From the IMG/VR virus record IMGVR_UViG_3300017967_000205, positions 1 through 23,902 of that record: a stretch of 23,902 nucleotides of DNA; one strand, given 5' to 3'. Shown piece after piece: positions 1 to 7,349 of this stretch (positions within the stretch are counted from its first letter, which is position 1; every line of letters begins with the position of its first letter). The stretch comes from a virus. Made by a program: the position numbers and the translations under genes. Under the pieces are notes generated by a model. That model made no database searches and was not told the DNA's origin. It saw only the letters and a program-made list of their open reading frames with translations.

Positions 1-2751
1 GGTGATAGTAATGTTGCTATTGGATATCAAGCTCTTTATGTTGAAAATACAGGAACTTATGCGGTTGCCATTGGATACAGAAGTGGTTACAAAAATAGAC
101 TTAGTGCTCAAAATGAAAATGTCTTTATTGGTTCTAATGCTGGAAGAGAAAATACAGATGGTAACGATAATGTGTATGTGGGATACGCTGCTGGATATGG
201 ATTAGATGGTGAAGGAGCAGCTAACAATACTGCTGTCGGTAATCAAGCATTAAGATATGCTAAAGGTAATGATAACATTGCGATTGGACATGACACAGGA
301 AGATACGCAACTGGTTCTCAAAACACATTTGTGGGTGCACAGGCAGGTGTAGGTGGAAACACATCTGCTCCTTATAGTTCAGGTAATTCTAATGTTGCTA
401 TGGGTTATCAAGCTCTTACAAGTTTCACAACAGGAAATGAAAATGTAGCAATCGGCTTTGAAGCAGGAGAGGATATCACGACTGGATATTACAACACATT
501 ACTTGGATACGAAGCAGGAGAAAATTTAACCACAGGTGCAAGTAACGTATTTATTGGATACGAAGCTGGTTCGAGTAAGATTGTAAATATAGGTTCTATA
601 GCAATCGGTTACAGAGCTGGACTTCCATCTGCTGGTAGTTACGATGTTTTCATAGGTTACGAAGCTGGTGCTCAAGCTAAAGGTGGTAGTAACGTAGGGA
701 TAGGTAGAAGTGCTGGTAGAGGAAGTAATGGTGTTACTGAGTACGGAGGAACATCTGGTTCTGCAAATACTTCAGTAGGATATTTTGCAGGAAGGTATAA
801 TCTTGGTTCTCATAATACGAAGATTGGAAACACTTCTGGACAATACGCAACTGGTTCCTACAACACATTTGTAGGTTCTGAAGCTGGACTTGGTGGAACA
901 ACATCTGCTCCATTTAGTTCAGGTCAAAATAATACTGCTATTGGATATCAAGCTCTTGCTGGTTTCACGACAGGATATGATAATGTAATGCTAGGATACC
1001 AGGCAGGTGATGCCCTCACTACAGGATATGAAAACGTAGCAGTTGGTAAAGGTGCTCTTGGTGTTGCCGATGATGGTTATAGAAATACTGCAGTTGGATA
1101 TCTTGCGATGGGTACAACTGCTACTAACGCTGGGAATAGTAATATTGCTATTGGTTGGAAAACAATGCAAGATGTCAATGATGGATTTGCAAATACATAT
1201 GTGGGTACATTATCCGGTGGTTCAGAAGGTGGTGTATCAGGTGATTATAATGTTGGAATAGGACATCAAGCCGATAAAACGAGAGTAGGTGGTGATTACA
1301 ATGTAAGTATCGGATATCGTACCAATGAATTTCAAGGTATTGGTGGTGGACAATATTCAATTGCTATAGGAAGAGAAGCTAGTAAACATTATGGTCGTAT
1401 TGCATCTGGAACATTTAAACAGATGGATGCTAGAATAGCTATTGGTAAATACGCTGGAGCTTATATGACAAGTGGTAATTTTACAACCATTGTCGGTAAT
1501 GATTCATATAAAGGAGTAAGTGGTATATACAATGCTACCGCATCATATGTAACAACATTAGGTGCTGAAACTGGATTATATGCTACTGGTTCTTACAACA
1601 CATTCATAGGTGCTCAAGCAGGTAAAGGTGGACAAACATCTGCTCCTTATAGTTCAGGTCAGAATAATGTTGCTGTTGGATATGAAGCTCTTAAAAGTTT
1701 CACAACCTCTAATCAAAACGTAGCAGTCGGTTACCAAGCACTAGCAGATGTGACAACAGGAGGTGGGAATACTGCTGTTGGTATGCTAGCAGGTCACAAT
1801 CTTACCACAGCAACTGCTAACGATGCTTTTGGATATAATGCTTTAGGTTCTCTCACCGCAGGTGGTAGAAATGTAGCAATCGGACAGAATGCTCTTTCTT
1901 CCCTTACTCAAACTGGAAACACAGATAACGTTGCTATAGGACATGCAGCTGGTAGAAATCTATCAACAACTGCAACCACAAATTATGTAGCAGAGAATGT
2001 TGTTATCGGTGGTTTAGCAAACGCTGGTGATAATGGTAATGGTGCGGATGCTCTAAACAATGTCTATATCGGTGCAAGGTCTGGTTATGTTGCAACAACA
2101 GGAAAAAGTAACACATTAGTTGGTAGAAGAACTGGTTATGCTCTAACCACAGGAAACAATAATACTTTCTTAGGATCTAATGCAGGTGACACCGTTACTA
2201 CTGGAGGTAATAATATTGTTATTGGATATGGTGCGGATGTAAACGCAGTTGCAACTAGTGACACCATTGTAATTGGTTGCAATCAAACACCTACAGGTAA
2301 TGAACAAACCATATTGGGTACTGCCACTCAAAAATTTACCCTCATAGGTGGTGGTAAAGCTATTTGTAGGGTTGCTCCTCATAATATAGCAGCGGGTGGT
2401 TCTAAAACCATAACATTAGATTTAGCTGCCCATCAAGGTTGGATTAGTGGTATGATGCATATTGTTGCAACAGATTCTGGACATAGTGGTGGTGGAGTAT
2501 ATCAGGTTTCTTTCTCAGCATTTTTAGATGCTGATGCAACAACAACGGATATAACTCAAACGATAATTCACTCTGATAGAGGATCAGGTAGTAATAATTA
2601 CATTGAACTAAACTCACCAACTGCTGGCACTGGTAATATAAATTGGGTATTAGATAATGACCATAGTTCTGCGTTTAATAGTTTGAATATTGTGGTTGAA
2701 GTATATATGGCTGATAATCCTGTTAGATATCTAAGTTTAGCAACATCGTAA
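1..2751 (+). CDS. Giant repeat-rich tail fibre/adhesin (5' end missing)
   Basis: The frame is open from base 1, so the true start lies upstream; the first ATG in frame (172) is mid-repeat. Of the 916 codons visible, roughly codons 1-777 consist of about 40 copies of a short unit resembling N-V-A-I-G-Y-x-A-G/L followed by a T-T-G-like turn. This resembles the head repeats of YadA-type trimeric autotransporter adhesins (S-V-A-I-G-x-x-A), which form a left-handed beta roll. The last 130 or so residues (from about codon 785) are non-repetitive and beta-rich, and look like a globular tip or trimerisation domain. I infer a trimeric virion fibre that contacts the host surface. It lies just upstream of the tail sheath operon. 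The gene assignment is by repeat style only; no specific T4 fibre gene is recognised. Confidence 0.75.
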   Translation, partial: GDSNVAIGYQALYVENTGTYAVAIGYRSGYKNRLSAQNENVFIGSNAGRENTDGNDNVYVGYAAGYGLDGEGAANNTAVGNQALRYAKGNDNIAIGHDTGRYATGSQNTFVGAQAGVGGNTSAPYSSGNSNVAMGYQALTSFTTGNENVAIGFEAGEDITTGYYNTLLGYEAGENLTTGASNVFIGYEAGSSKIVNIGSIAIGYRAGLPSAGSYDVFIGYEAGAQAKGGSNVGIGRSAGRGSNGVTEYGGTSGSANTSVGYFAGRYNLGSHNTKIGNTSGQYATGSYNTFVGSEAGLGGTTSAPFSSGQNNTAIGYQALAGFTTGYDNVMLGYQAGDALTTGYENVAVGKGALGVADDGYRNTAVGYLAMGTTATNAGNSNIAIGWKTMQDVNDGFANTYVGTLSGGSEGGVSGDYNVGIGHQADKTRVGGDYNVSIGYRTNEFQGIGGGQYSIAIGREASKHYGRIASGTFKQMDARIAIGKYAGAYMTSGNFTTIVGNDSYKGVSGIYNATASYVTTLGAETGLYATGSYNTFIGAQAGKGGQTSAPYSSGQNNVAVGYEALKSFTTSNQNVAVGYQALADVTTGGGNTAVGMLAGHNLTTATANDAFGYNALGSLTAGGRNVAIGQNALSSLTQTGNTDNVAIGHAAGRNLSTTATTNYVAENVVIGGLANAGDNGNGADALNNVYIGARSGYVATTGKSNTLVGRRTGYALTTGNNNTFLGSNAGDTVTTGGNNIVIGYGADVNAVATSDTIVIGCNQTPTGNEQTILGTATQKFTLIGGGKAICRVAPHNIAAGGSKTITLDLAAHQGWISGMMHIVATDSGHSGGGVYQVSFSAFLDADATTTDITQTIIHSDRGSGSNNYIELNSPTAGTGNINWVLDNDHSSAFNSLNIVVEVYMADNPVRYLSLATS
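304..417 (+). repeat. 114-base long repeat, copy 1 of 3
   Basis: This 38-codon block, from YATGSQNTF to MGYQAL, recurs at 844-957 and 1579-1692 with exactly the same length. It includes the distinctive TSAPYSSG segment found nowhere else in the array. It is a higher-order duplication inside the fibre gene. Confidence 0.85.
844..957 (+). repeat. 114-base long repeat, copy 2 of 3
   Basis: Encodes YATGSYNTF to IGYQAL with TSAPFSSG in the middle. It starts 540 bases (180 codons) after copy 1, so the frame and the repeat phase are both kept. Confidence 0.85.
1579..1692 (+). repeat. 114-base long repeat, copy 3 of 3
   Basis: Encodes YATGSYNTF to VGYEAL with TSAPYSSG in the middle. It starts 735 bases (245 codons) after copy 2. 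Protein identity with the other copies is higher than between ordinary single units of the array. Confidence 0.85.
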
Positions 2752-2767
2752 AAAAAGAAATAAAAAA

Positions 2768-2800
2768 TTGTATTTAACATATTTATGTTATATTTATATA
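2768..2800 (+). promoter_or_regulatory. Candidate promoter upstream of the small coiled-coil gene
   Basis: TTGTATTT at 2768-2775 is followed, 18 bases after the G at 2770, by TTATATTTATA at 2788-2798. The same two blocks with the same spacing occur before gp32 (19120-19150) and, with one extra base, before the sheath gene (3191-3220). Called by this internal similarity, not by a known consensus. Confidence 0.45.
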
Positions 2801-2835
2801 AACTACTAACTTAAAATAATATAGGAGAATAAGTT

Positions 2836-3165
2836 ATGGCTGAAGAAGCAAAAGTTGTTGAAGCATCTGATGAGATTAAATTTTCAGAAGAAGAGTTAAA
2901 AGAGTTAGGTGAATTACAACAGAGTTATCAAGAAAAACAAGCTCAGTTAGGACAGATTGCTGTACAGAAGATTATAATTAATCAACAGATGGAAGCAATA
3001 GAAAATCGTCAAGCTGAACTTGAAGGTGAGTATGAAGAAGTTCAACAAAAAGAACAAGAAATTGTTCAGAAGTTAAATGAAAAGTACGGTCCTGGTCAGT
3101 TAGATCCACAGAGTGGAGTATTTACACCAGCACCACCTCAAGAAGAAGAAGCCCCTCAAGGTTAA
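2836..3165 (+). CDS. Small Glu/Gln-rich coiled-coil protein
   Basis: A 109-residue protein of unknown function. Residues about 15-85 are a charged helix rich in E, Q and K with hydrophobic residues at heptad-like spacing, predicting a coiled coil. The C-terminal 20 residues are proline- and glutamate-rich and probably disordered. No signal peptide or membrane segment is visible. The start is supported by TAGGAGAAT about 7 bases upstream of the ATG. It stands alone between the fibre and sheath genes, with a promoter-like motif before it and a hairpin after it, so it may be transcribed as a single gene. A chaperone for the neighbouring fibre or a minor virion protein would fit the position, but nothing in the sequence proves either. 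Confidence 0.75.
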   Translation: MAEEAKVVEASDEIKFSEEELKELGELQQSYQEKQAQLGQIAVQKIIINQQMEAIENRQAELEGEYEEVQQKEQEIVQKLNEKYGPGQLDPQSGVFTPAPPQEEEAPQG

Positions 3166-3178
3166 TATAAAAAAAAAT

Positions 3179-3202
3179 TCCCTAAATAGTGTATTTTGGG
3201 GA
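3179..3202 (+). terminator. Weak hairpin, possible terminator after the coiled-coil gene
   Basis: TCCCTAAA (3179-3186) pairs with TTTGGGGA (3195-3202) through eight pairs, one of them G-T, around an 8-base loop. It is followed by CTTTAA, only a short T run. It lies 14 bases past the stop codon and overlaps the GTATTTT block of the sheath promoter candidate, so terminator and promoter may share sequence. Confidence 0.35.
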
Positions 3203-3234
3203 CTTTAAGTTATACTTATAATAGAATAATTACG
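3189..3234 (+). promoter_or_regulatory. Candidate promoter of the tail sheath gene
   Basis: GTATTTT (3191-3197) precedes TTATACTTATA (3210-3220). The 25 bases 3210-3234 match the gp32 upstream region 19140-19164 at 21 positions, ending in TTACG in both. Both downstream genes are abundant proteins in T4-like infections, which fits a strong shared promoter type. Confidence 0.55.
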
Positions 3235-3280
3235 TTTATTCTAAGATTTTGCATAACAAAAATTAACTAGGAGAAATTTA

Positions 3281-5725
3281 ATGGCAGAAAGAATAGTTTC
3301 ACCTGGTGTATTCACTCGTGAAAGAGACTTGTCATTTTTACCACAAGCGATTGGTGCAATCGGTGCAGCTATTGTAGGACCTACAGCTAAAGGTCCTGCT
3401 TTTGTTCCTACCCAAATTACATCATTTCAAGATTTTGAAGCAATGTTTGGTGGTCAAGATGATAGATTTTATACACCTCAAACGGTAGAACAATATTTAA
3501 GAAGTGCAGGAGTTGTCACGATAGTGAGAGTTCTTGGAATAGGTGGGTATAAAGCTGATGCATTGAGATTAGTTGCGTTCAATAGTGGTTCAACTAGTCA
3601 ATCTCTTGCTGTGTTAGCACCATCAAGAGGAAATACATCTACAGATTTTGCTGGTAGTGAATTAGCAGCTAGTGCTAATTGGAATGCTTTTACTTTAACA
3701 GTATCTGGTAGTGGTATTGGTGGTACTGAATCGTATGCCCTATCATTTAATACTAGTAGTGCTAATTACATAACAAAGGTAATCAGTTCAGATCCACAAT
3801 CAACAAAGAGTGGAAATAGTGATTCATCTGTTTATGTATATAAAGTATGGAGTAGAACATCTCATGCTAGTGGATTTACCTCAGCGTCATCTGCGTCACT
3901 AGATATTGAAGCAGATGGACTTGACTTCCAAAGTGGTACTAATACCATAGACAATGATGGAAATGAATCAACAGATTGGACTGGTAATAAAGATTATCAA
4001 ACAGCAAGAACACCATTCTTACAATCTCAATTAGTAAACGGAGCAAGATATAAACTTTTCAGAGTTTATACTCGTTCACATGGTACTGATATAAATAAAG
4101 ACCTAAAGATTGCTATAAGAGATATCAAACCAGCAGCTGATGTTGCAGGTTCTGATTATGGAACGTTTTCTTTACAAGTTAGAGTAAATAATCCTAATGG
4201 TAGTGATGATGATAATATATTAGAACAATTTGACCAGTTGACCTTTGACCCGAAGTCACCAAACTACTTTGCTAAAAGAATTGGTGATAGACACGTAACC
4301 ATTGATTCTAATGGAAAACTTACTTACTATGGTACAATGCCAAATTTAAGTAAACACATTAGAGTTGGTGATTATGCATCTAAGACAGCTGGTGAAAACA
4401 ACTTATCACAACATCCAAAAGAAGTAGTTCCAATGGGACACGAAGCAGTATATAATACTGTTCCTGGTACAACTGAAATACCTGCTGTGATATTTAAATC
4501 AAACCAACAAAATGGACAAGGTGTTTATGACGCAAATGTATTCTATGGGTTTGATTATCTTTCTAAATTTATTAGAGATGATAATGCTAACTACTTAGCA
4601 CCAATCCCATCTTCAGCAAATGTTGGTAATAACGTTACCATGAGTCTAGAAGATATGTTGGGTGATGATAATGCTAATCCAAATGGAGAGTCTACATTTG
4701 CTAATGCAACTGAATCAATTTCTTTGACTAATTCAACACTAGCACAAAGAAAATTTGTTGTTCCTCTACAATGGGGATTTGATGGAAAAAATCCAGCTAC
4801 AGCATACAACGTTGGTTCTGCAATCACTGCAGGGAATACACAAGGGTTTGACCTTTCAAGTTCAACTGCAAGTGGTTCAGTAGCTTATAAGAGAGCAATC
4901 AACGCTATTAGTAATCCAGATGAGTTTGATATGAATCTTTTAGTAACACCTGGTGTTATTCACAGATTACATTCTAATATAACAAACCATGCTATCAATA
5001 AAGTTGAAGCTAGAGCAGATGCATTATACATAATGGATGCTGCAGCATACAACGATAGTGTTGAAACCGTATTAGATACCGTCAAGAATCTAGATACTAA
5101 TTACGTAGCAACCTATTATCCTTGGGTGTTAATACCTAATAGGGATAGTTCAATACCAGTATGGGTTCCACCATCAGTAGTATTACCTGGTGTTATTTCA
5201 TATAACGACCAAGTAGCTCATGAATGGTTCGCACCTGCTGGATTGAATCGTGGTGGATTGACAAGTGTATTAGAAGCAAAAACAAGATTAACACATGCTG
5301 AAAGAGATGACCTCTATGAAGGTAGGGTTAATCCAATAGCTTCTTTTCCTGGTCAAGGTGTTGTTGTCTTTGGACAGAAAACACTACAATCTAAACCATC
5401 TGCATTAGACAGAATCAATGTTCGTAGATTGTTAATTGCATTAAGGAAGTTCATTGCAAGTACTTCAAGATACTTGGTATTCGAACAGAACTCACAAGCA
5501 CTAAGAAATCGTTTCTTAAACATTGTGAATCCTTATCTAGAACAAGTTCAGTCTAATAGTGGTTTAAGTGCTTTTAGAGTTGTCATGGATGACTCAAACA
5601 ACACACCAGAAGTTGTAGATAGAAATCAGTTGGTAGGTCAGATATTTATCCAACCTACAAGAACTGCAGAGTTCATCGTACTTGATTTCGTAGTACAACC
5701 AACAGGAGCCACATTTCCTGAATAA
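3281..5725 (+). CDS. gp18: Tail sheath protein (T4 gp18 type)
   Basis: At 814 residues it is longer than T4 gp18 (659). The N-terminus (SPGVFTRERD, then AIGAIGAAIVGPTAKGPAF) is the typical start of T4-type sheath proteins, with the loading-error-like F-Q-D-F-E-x-M-F-G segment at about residues 50-58. The C-terminal third, including R-K-F-I-A-S-T-S-R-Y-L-V-F-E and the final F-I-V-L-D-F-V-V-Q-P-T, is the conserved subunit-subunit region. The middle (roughly residues 110-330) is serine-, asparagine- and glycine-rich and probably forms outward-facing domains. Subunits stack around the tube and contract at infection. GGAGAAA lies 9 bases before the ATG. It has its own promoter candidate and a strong terminator. 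Confidence 0.95.
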   Translation: MAERIVSPGVFTRERDLSFLPQAIGAIGAAIVGPTAKGPAFVPTQITSFQDFEAMFGGQDDRFYTPQTVEQYLRSAGVVTIVRVLGIGGYKADALRLVAFNSGSTSQSLAVLAPSRGNTSTDFAGSELAASANWNAFTLTVSGSGIGGTESYALSFNTSSANYITKVISSDPQSTKSGNSDSSVYVYKVWSRTSHASGFTSASSASLDIEADGLDFQSGTNTIDNDGNESTDWTGNKDYQTARTPFLQSQLVNGARYKLFRVYTRSHGTDINKDLKIAIRDIKPAADVAGSDYGTFSLQVRVNNPNGSDDDNILEQFDQLTFDPKSPNYFAKRIGDRHVTIDSNGKLTYYGTMPNLSKHIRVGDYASKTAGENNLSQHPKEVVPMGHEAVYNTVPGTTEIPAVIFKSNQQNGQGVYDANVFYGFDYLSKFIRDDNANYLAPIPSSANVGNNVTMSLEDMLGDDNANPNGESTFANATESISLTNSTLAQRKFVVPLQWGFDGKNPATAYNVGSAITAGNTQGFDLSSSTASGSVAYKRAINAISNPDEFDMNLLVTPGVIHRLHSNITNHAINKVEARADALYIMDAAAYNDSVETVLDTVKNLDTNYVATYYPWVLIPNRDSSIPVWVPPSVVLPGVISYNDQVAHEWFAPAGLNRGGLTSVLEAKTRLTHAERDDLYEGRVNPIASFPGQGVVVFGQKTLQSKPSALDRINVRRLLIALRKFIASTSRYLVFEQNSQALRNRFLNIVNPYLEQVQSNSGLSAFRVVMDDSNNTPEVVDRNQLVGQIFIQPTRTAEFIVLDFVVQPTGATFPE

Positions 5726-5751
5726 TTTAGGATAAACACTAAATAAATGAG

Positions 5752-5780
5752 AAGCCCCTCGAAAGAGGGGTTTTTCTTTT
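5752..5780 (+). terminator. Strong Rho-independent terminator after the sheath gene
   Basis: CCCCTC (5755-5760), a GAAA tetraloop, then GAGGGG (5765-5770) form a perfect GC-rich stem, followed by TTTTTCTTTT. It lies about 30 bases past the sheath stop codon and separates the sheath from the tube transcript. It is the clearest intrinsic terminator in the window. Confidence 0.92.
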
Positions 5781-5799
5781 TATTAAAAATTTGTTTAAT

Positions 5800-5818
5800 T
5801 GATATTTATTATTGAATA
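5800..5818 (+). promoter_or_regulatory. Promoter-like motif before the tail tube gene (copy of exact 16-mer)
   Basis: TGATATTTATTATTGA (5800-5815) occurs identically at 7531-7546. In each place it ends 32-33 bases before a start codon. It aligns with the ATACTTATAATAGAAT core of the sheath promoter candidate but lacks the upstream GTATTT block. It directly follows the sheath terminator, where a new promoter is expected. Confidence 0.45.
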
Positions 5819-5848
5819 GAATTAAACGGACTTTTAGGAGAATATAGA

Positions 5849-6334
5849 ATGGCTACATTAGATCCTTCAGAAATTATGTTTACACCGTTTGAACCGAAAA
5901 CTAAAAATCGGTTCATCATGTACATAGAAGGTATTCCTGCATACTTAATCAAAACGGCGAACAGACCTACGATTCAGTTCGAAGAGATAGTTTTAGACCA
6001 CATTAATGTTAAAAGATACATTAAAGGAAAAGGTGCTTGGCAACCTATTGATGTCATGTTATATGATCCTGTAGTTCCAAGTGGAGCTCAAGCTGTTATG
6101 GAGTGGGTTCGTTTATCACATGAGTCTGTTACTGGTAGAGATGGATATTCAGACCTTTATAAAAAAGACGTAACATTTAATTTGTTAGGACCTGTTGGTG
6201 ATGTTGTTGAAGAGTGGGTACTTAAAGGTGCTTACATAGAAGCAGCTAACTTTGGTGAGTTAGATTATGCTTCAAGTGAACCAGCTGAAATCACCCTAAC
6301 ACTTAAATATGATTACGCAATCTTACAATTCTAA
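5849..6334 (+). CDS. gp19: Tail tube protein (T4 gp19 type)
   Basis: A 161-residue protein, close to T4 gp19 (163). The N-terminal F-x-P-x-x-K-N-R-F-I-M-Y-I-E-G-I-P-A-Y segment, the Y-x-K-G-x-G-x-W block near residues 57-65 and the L-K-Y-D-Y-A-I-L-Q-F C-terminus are the family's usual landmarks. It polymerises into the inner tube through which DNA leaves, under the sheath made by the gene just upstream. The start has a good TAGGAGAAT ribosome site. The gene is separated from the sheath gene by a terminator and a promoter-like motif, allowing independent expression levels. Confidence 0.95.
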   Translation: MATLDPSEIMFTPFEPKTKNRFIMYIEGIPAYLIKTANRPTIQFEEIVLDHINVKRYIKGKGAWQPIDVMLYDPVVPSGAQAVMEWVRLSHESVTGRDGYSDLYKKDVTFNLLGPVGDVVEEWVLKGAYIEAANFGELDYASSEPAEITLTLKYDYAILQF

Positions 6335-6343
6335 GGAGTAAAT

Positions 6344-6553
6344 ATGAGTTTTTTAAGAGAAATGCTTTCTAGTGATGCTAAAATTTCTAGTAAAAGATTT
6401 GTCGGTTTCATGGCATTCTTTATGTTGATTTGTAGTTGGGGTGCTGATACCTTTTCTACATTCGAAGTTAAAGATAAAATATTAGAATGTTTCATGTACA
6501 TTTCAGTAGTTGGACTTGGTGTTACAGCAGCTGAGAAGTTCGGTAAAAAATAA
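6344..6553 (+). CDS. Small two-helix membrane protein, holin candidate
   Basis: A 69-residue protein with a short charged N-terminus (residues 1-17), a hydrophobic segment at about 18-35, a charged turn (E-V-K-D-K) and a second hydrophobic segment at about 46-63, ending in a basic tail (A-E-K-F-G-K-K). The S-S-K-R-F-V-G entry into the first helix is seen in small phage membrane proteins, some of which are annotated as holins. Size and topology fit a two-helix holin or another inner-membrane protein, but no lysis enzyme is nearby and function is not shown. AAGGAG 8 bases upstream of the ATG supports the start. It follows the tube gene by nine bases and is probably co-transcribed with it. Confidence 0.6.
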   Translation: MSFLREMLSSDAKISSKRFVGFMAFFMLICSWGADTFSTFEVKDKILECFMYISVVGLGVTAAEKFGKK

Positions 6554-6557
6554 AATA

Positions 6558-6590
6558 GTTTTAAGACAAAATTAGTTATATATATTAATA
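6558..6590 (+). promoter_or_regulatory. Weak promoter-like motif before the gp26-like gene
   Basis: GTTTTAAGAC at 6558 is followed 18 bases later by TTATATATATTA (6576-6587). The spacing equals that of the better matches before the coiled-coil gene and gp32, but both blocks are degraded and the region is simply AT-rich. Confidence 0.3.
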
Positions 6591-6608
6591 CAAACAAAGG
6601 AGTCATTC

Positions 6609-7349
6609 ATGGCTGAATTTAAATTTCCTACGGAAATGGTAGACTTACCATCCAAAGGTCATTTCTATGTTGATGGTCATCCCCTATCTAGTGGTAAAGT
6701 AGAAGTAAAATACATGACCGCAAAGGAAGAGGATATACTAACCTCACAAAATCTAATACAACAAGGAACTGTTATTGATGTTTTATTACAATCTTTAATA
6801 GTAGACAAAACAATAAATGTAAATGAATTACTGATTGGTGATAAGAATGCTATTATGGTAGCTGCTCGTATTCTAGGTTATGGTAAAGAGTATGAGTTTG
6901 AGTATGAAGGTGTAGAACAAAGTGTTGATTTAACTAAATTAGAACCAATAAAAATAGATTTTAAAAATTTATCTAAAGGAACAAATGAATTTTCATATGA
7001 GTTACCAAATTCTAAAAGAACTATTACTTTTAAATTATTAAATGGAAAAGATGAATTAGAGATAGAAGGTGAAATTAAAGCAATGGAAAAGATTTCAAAG
7101 GTACAATCATCAACTCTAACTACAAGATTTAAAAAAATGATATTATCAGTTGATGGTAATTCAGAAAAGTCTTACATTAACAACTTTGTTGATAACGAGT
7201 TTTTATCAAGAGATTCATTATCATTCAGACAACATTTGGTAAAAGTAACTCCAGATATGGATATGAAAACACAAATTATCGATTCTACTGGAAAGGAGAC
7301 AGAGGTGACAATTCCAGTCACCGTACGATTTTTTTGGCCTAACACCTGA
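6609..7349 (+). CDS. gp26: gp26-like baseplate/tail assembly protein (0-frame product)
   Basis: A 246-residue protein. The N-terminal L-P-S-K-G-H-F-Y (residues 13-20), G-H-P-L-S-S-G (23-29) and Y-M-T-A-K-E-E-D-I-L (35-44) are hallmarks of T4 gp26-type proteins (T4 gp26 is 208 residues), annotated as baseplate hub or hub-assembly components. Its place between tube and tape measure is that of tail-assembly chaperones in other tailed phages, so a chaperone role for the tape measure is plausible. The protein ends in F-F-W-P-N-T; the codons for FFW are a run of seven T plus GG, exactly where a second frame without a start codon overlaps. A ribosome site (AAGGAG) precedes the ATG by 8 bases. Confidence 0.8.
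   Translation: MAEFKFPTEMVDLPSKGHFYVDGHPLSSGKVEVKYMTAKEEDILTSQNLIQQGTVIDVLLQSLIVDKTINVNELLIGDKNAIMVAARILGYGKEYEFEYEGVEQSVDLTKLEPIKIDFKNLSKGTNEFSYELPNSKRTITFKLLNGKDELEIEGEIKAMEKISKVQSSTLTTRFKKMILSVDGNSEKSYINNFVDNEFLSRDSLSFRQHLVKVTPDMDMKTQIIDSTGKETEVTIPVTVRFFWPNT
7304..7337 (+). promoter_or_regulatory. Probable ribosomal frameshift site with upstream hairpin
   Basis: The gp26 frame reads CGA TTT TTT TGG over seven T (7329-7335) followed by GG. A one-base forward slip of the tRNA on the second TTT gives TTT then GGC, entering the downstream frame; a slip of two bases back gives the same frame. GGTGAC (7304-7309) and GTCACC (7317-7322) form a perfect 6-pair hairpin just upstream. AGGTG (7303-7307) could instead pair with CACCT (7343-7347), bridging the slip site. 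A homopolymer sequencing error is the alternative explanation. Confidence 0.5.

Larger units (their letters stand above)
1..2331 (+). repeat. Array of about 40 short protein-level repeats (YadA-head-like)
   Basis: Units of roughly 12-25 codons recur with the core (N/S)-(V/T)-(A/F/Y)-(I/V)-G-(Y/x)-x-A-(G/L). DNA copies are diverged, with phrases such as GTTGCTATTGGATATCAAGC repeated with changes. The regular V-x-I-G spacing is what a beta-roll coil would need. The array stops near 2331, where the sequence changes to non-repetitive. Confidence 0.8.

Noticed and set aside
172-174. ATG at 172 as the true start of the fibre gene
   Set aside because: The same frame is open back to base 1 and encodes the same repeat units (NVAIGYQAL and others), with no ribosome site at 172.
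1-2331. CRISPR or other direct-repeat array
   Set aside because: The repeats are in one continuous reading frame, vary in length and sequence, and are conserved at the protein rather than the DNA level.
5800-5815. T4 late promoters reading leftward, since the reverse complement contains ATAAATA
   Set aside because: No supportable minus-strand genes exist upstream, and both copies sit just before plus-strand starts.
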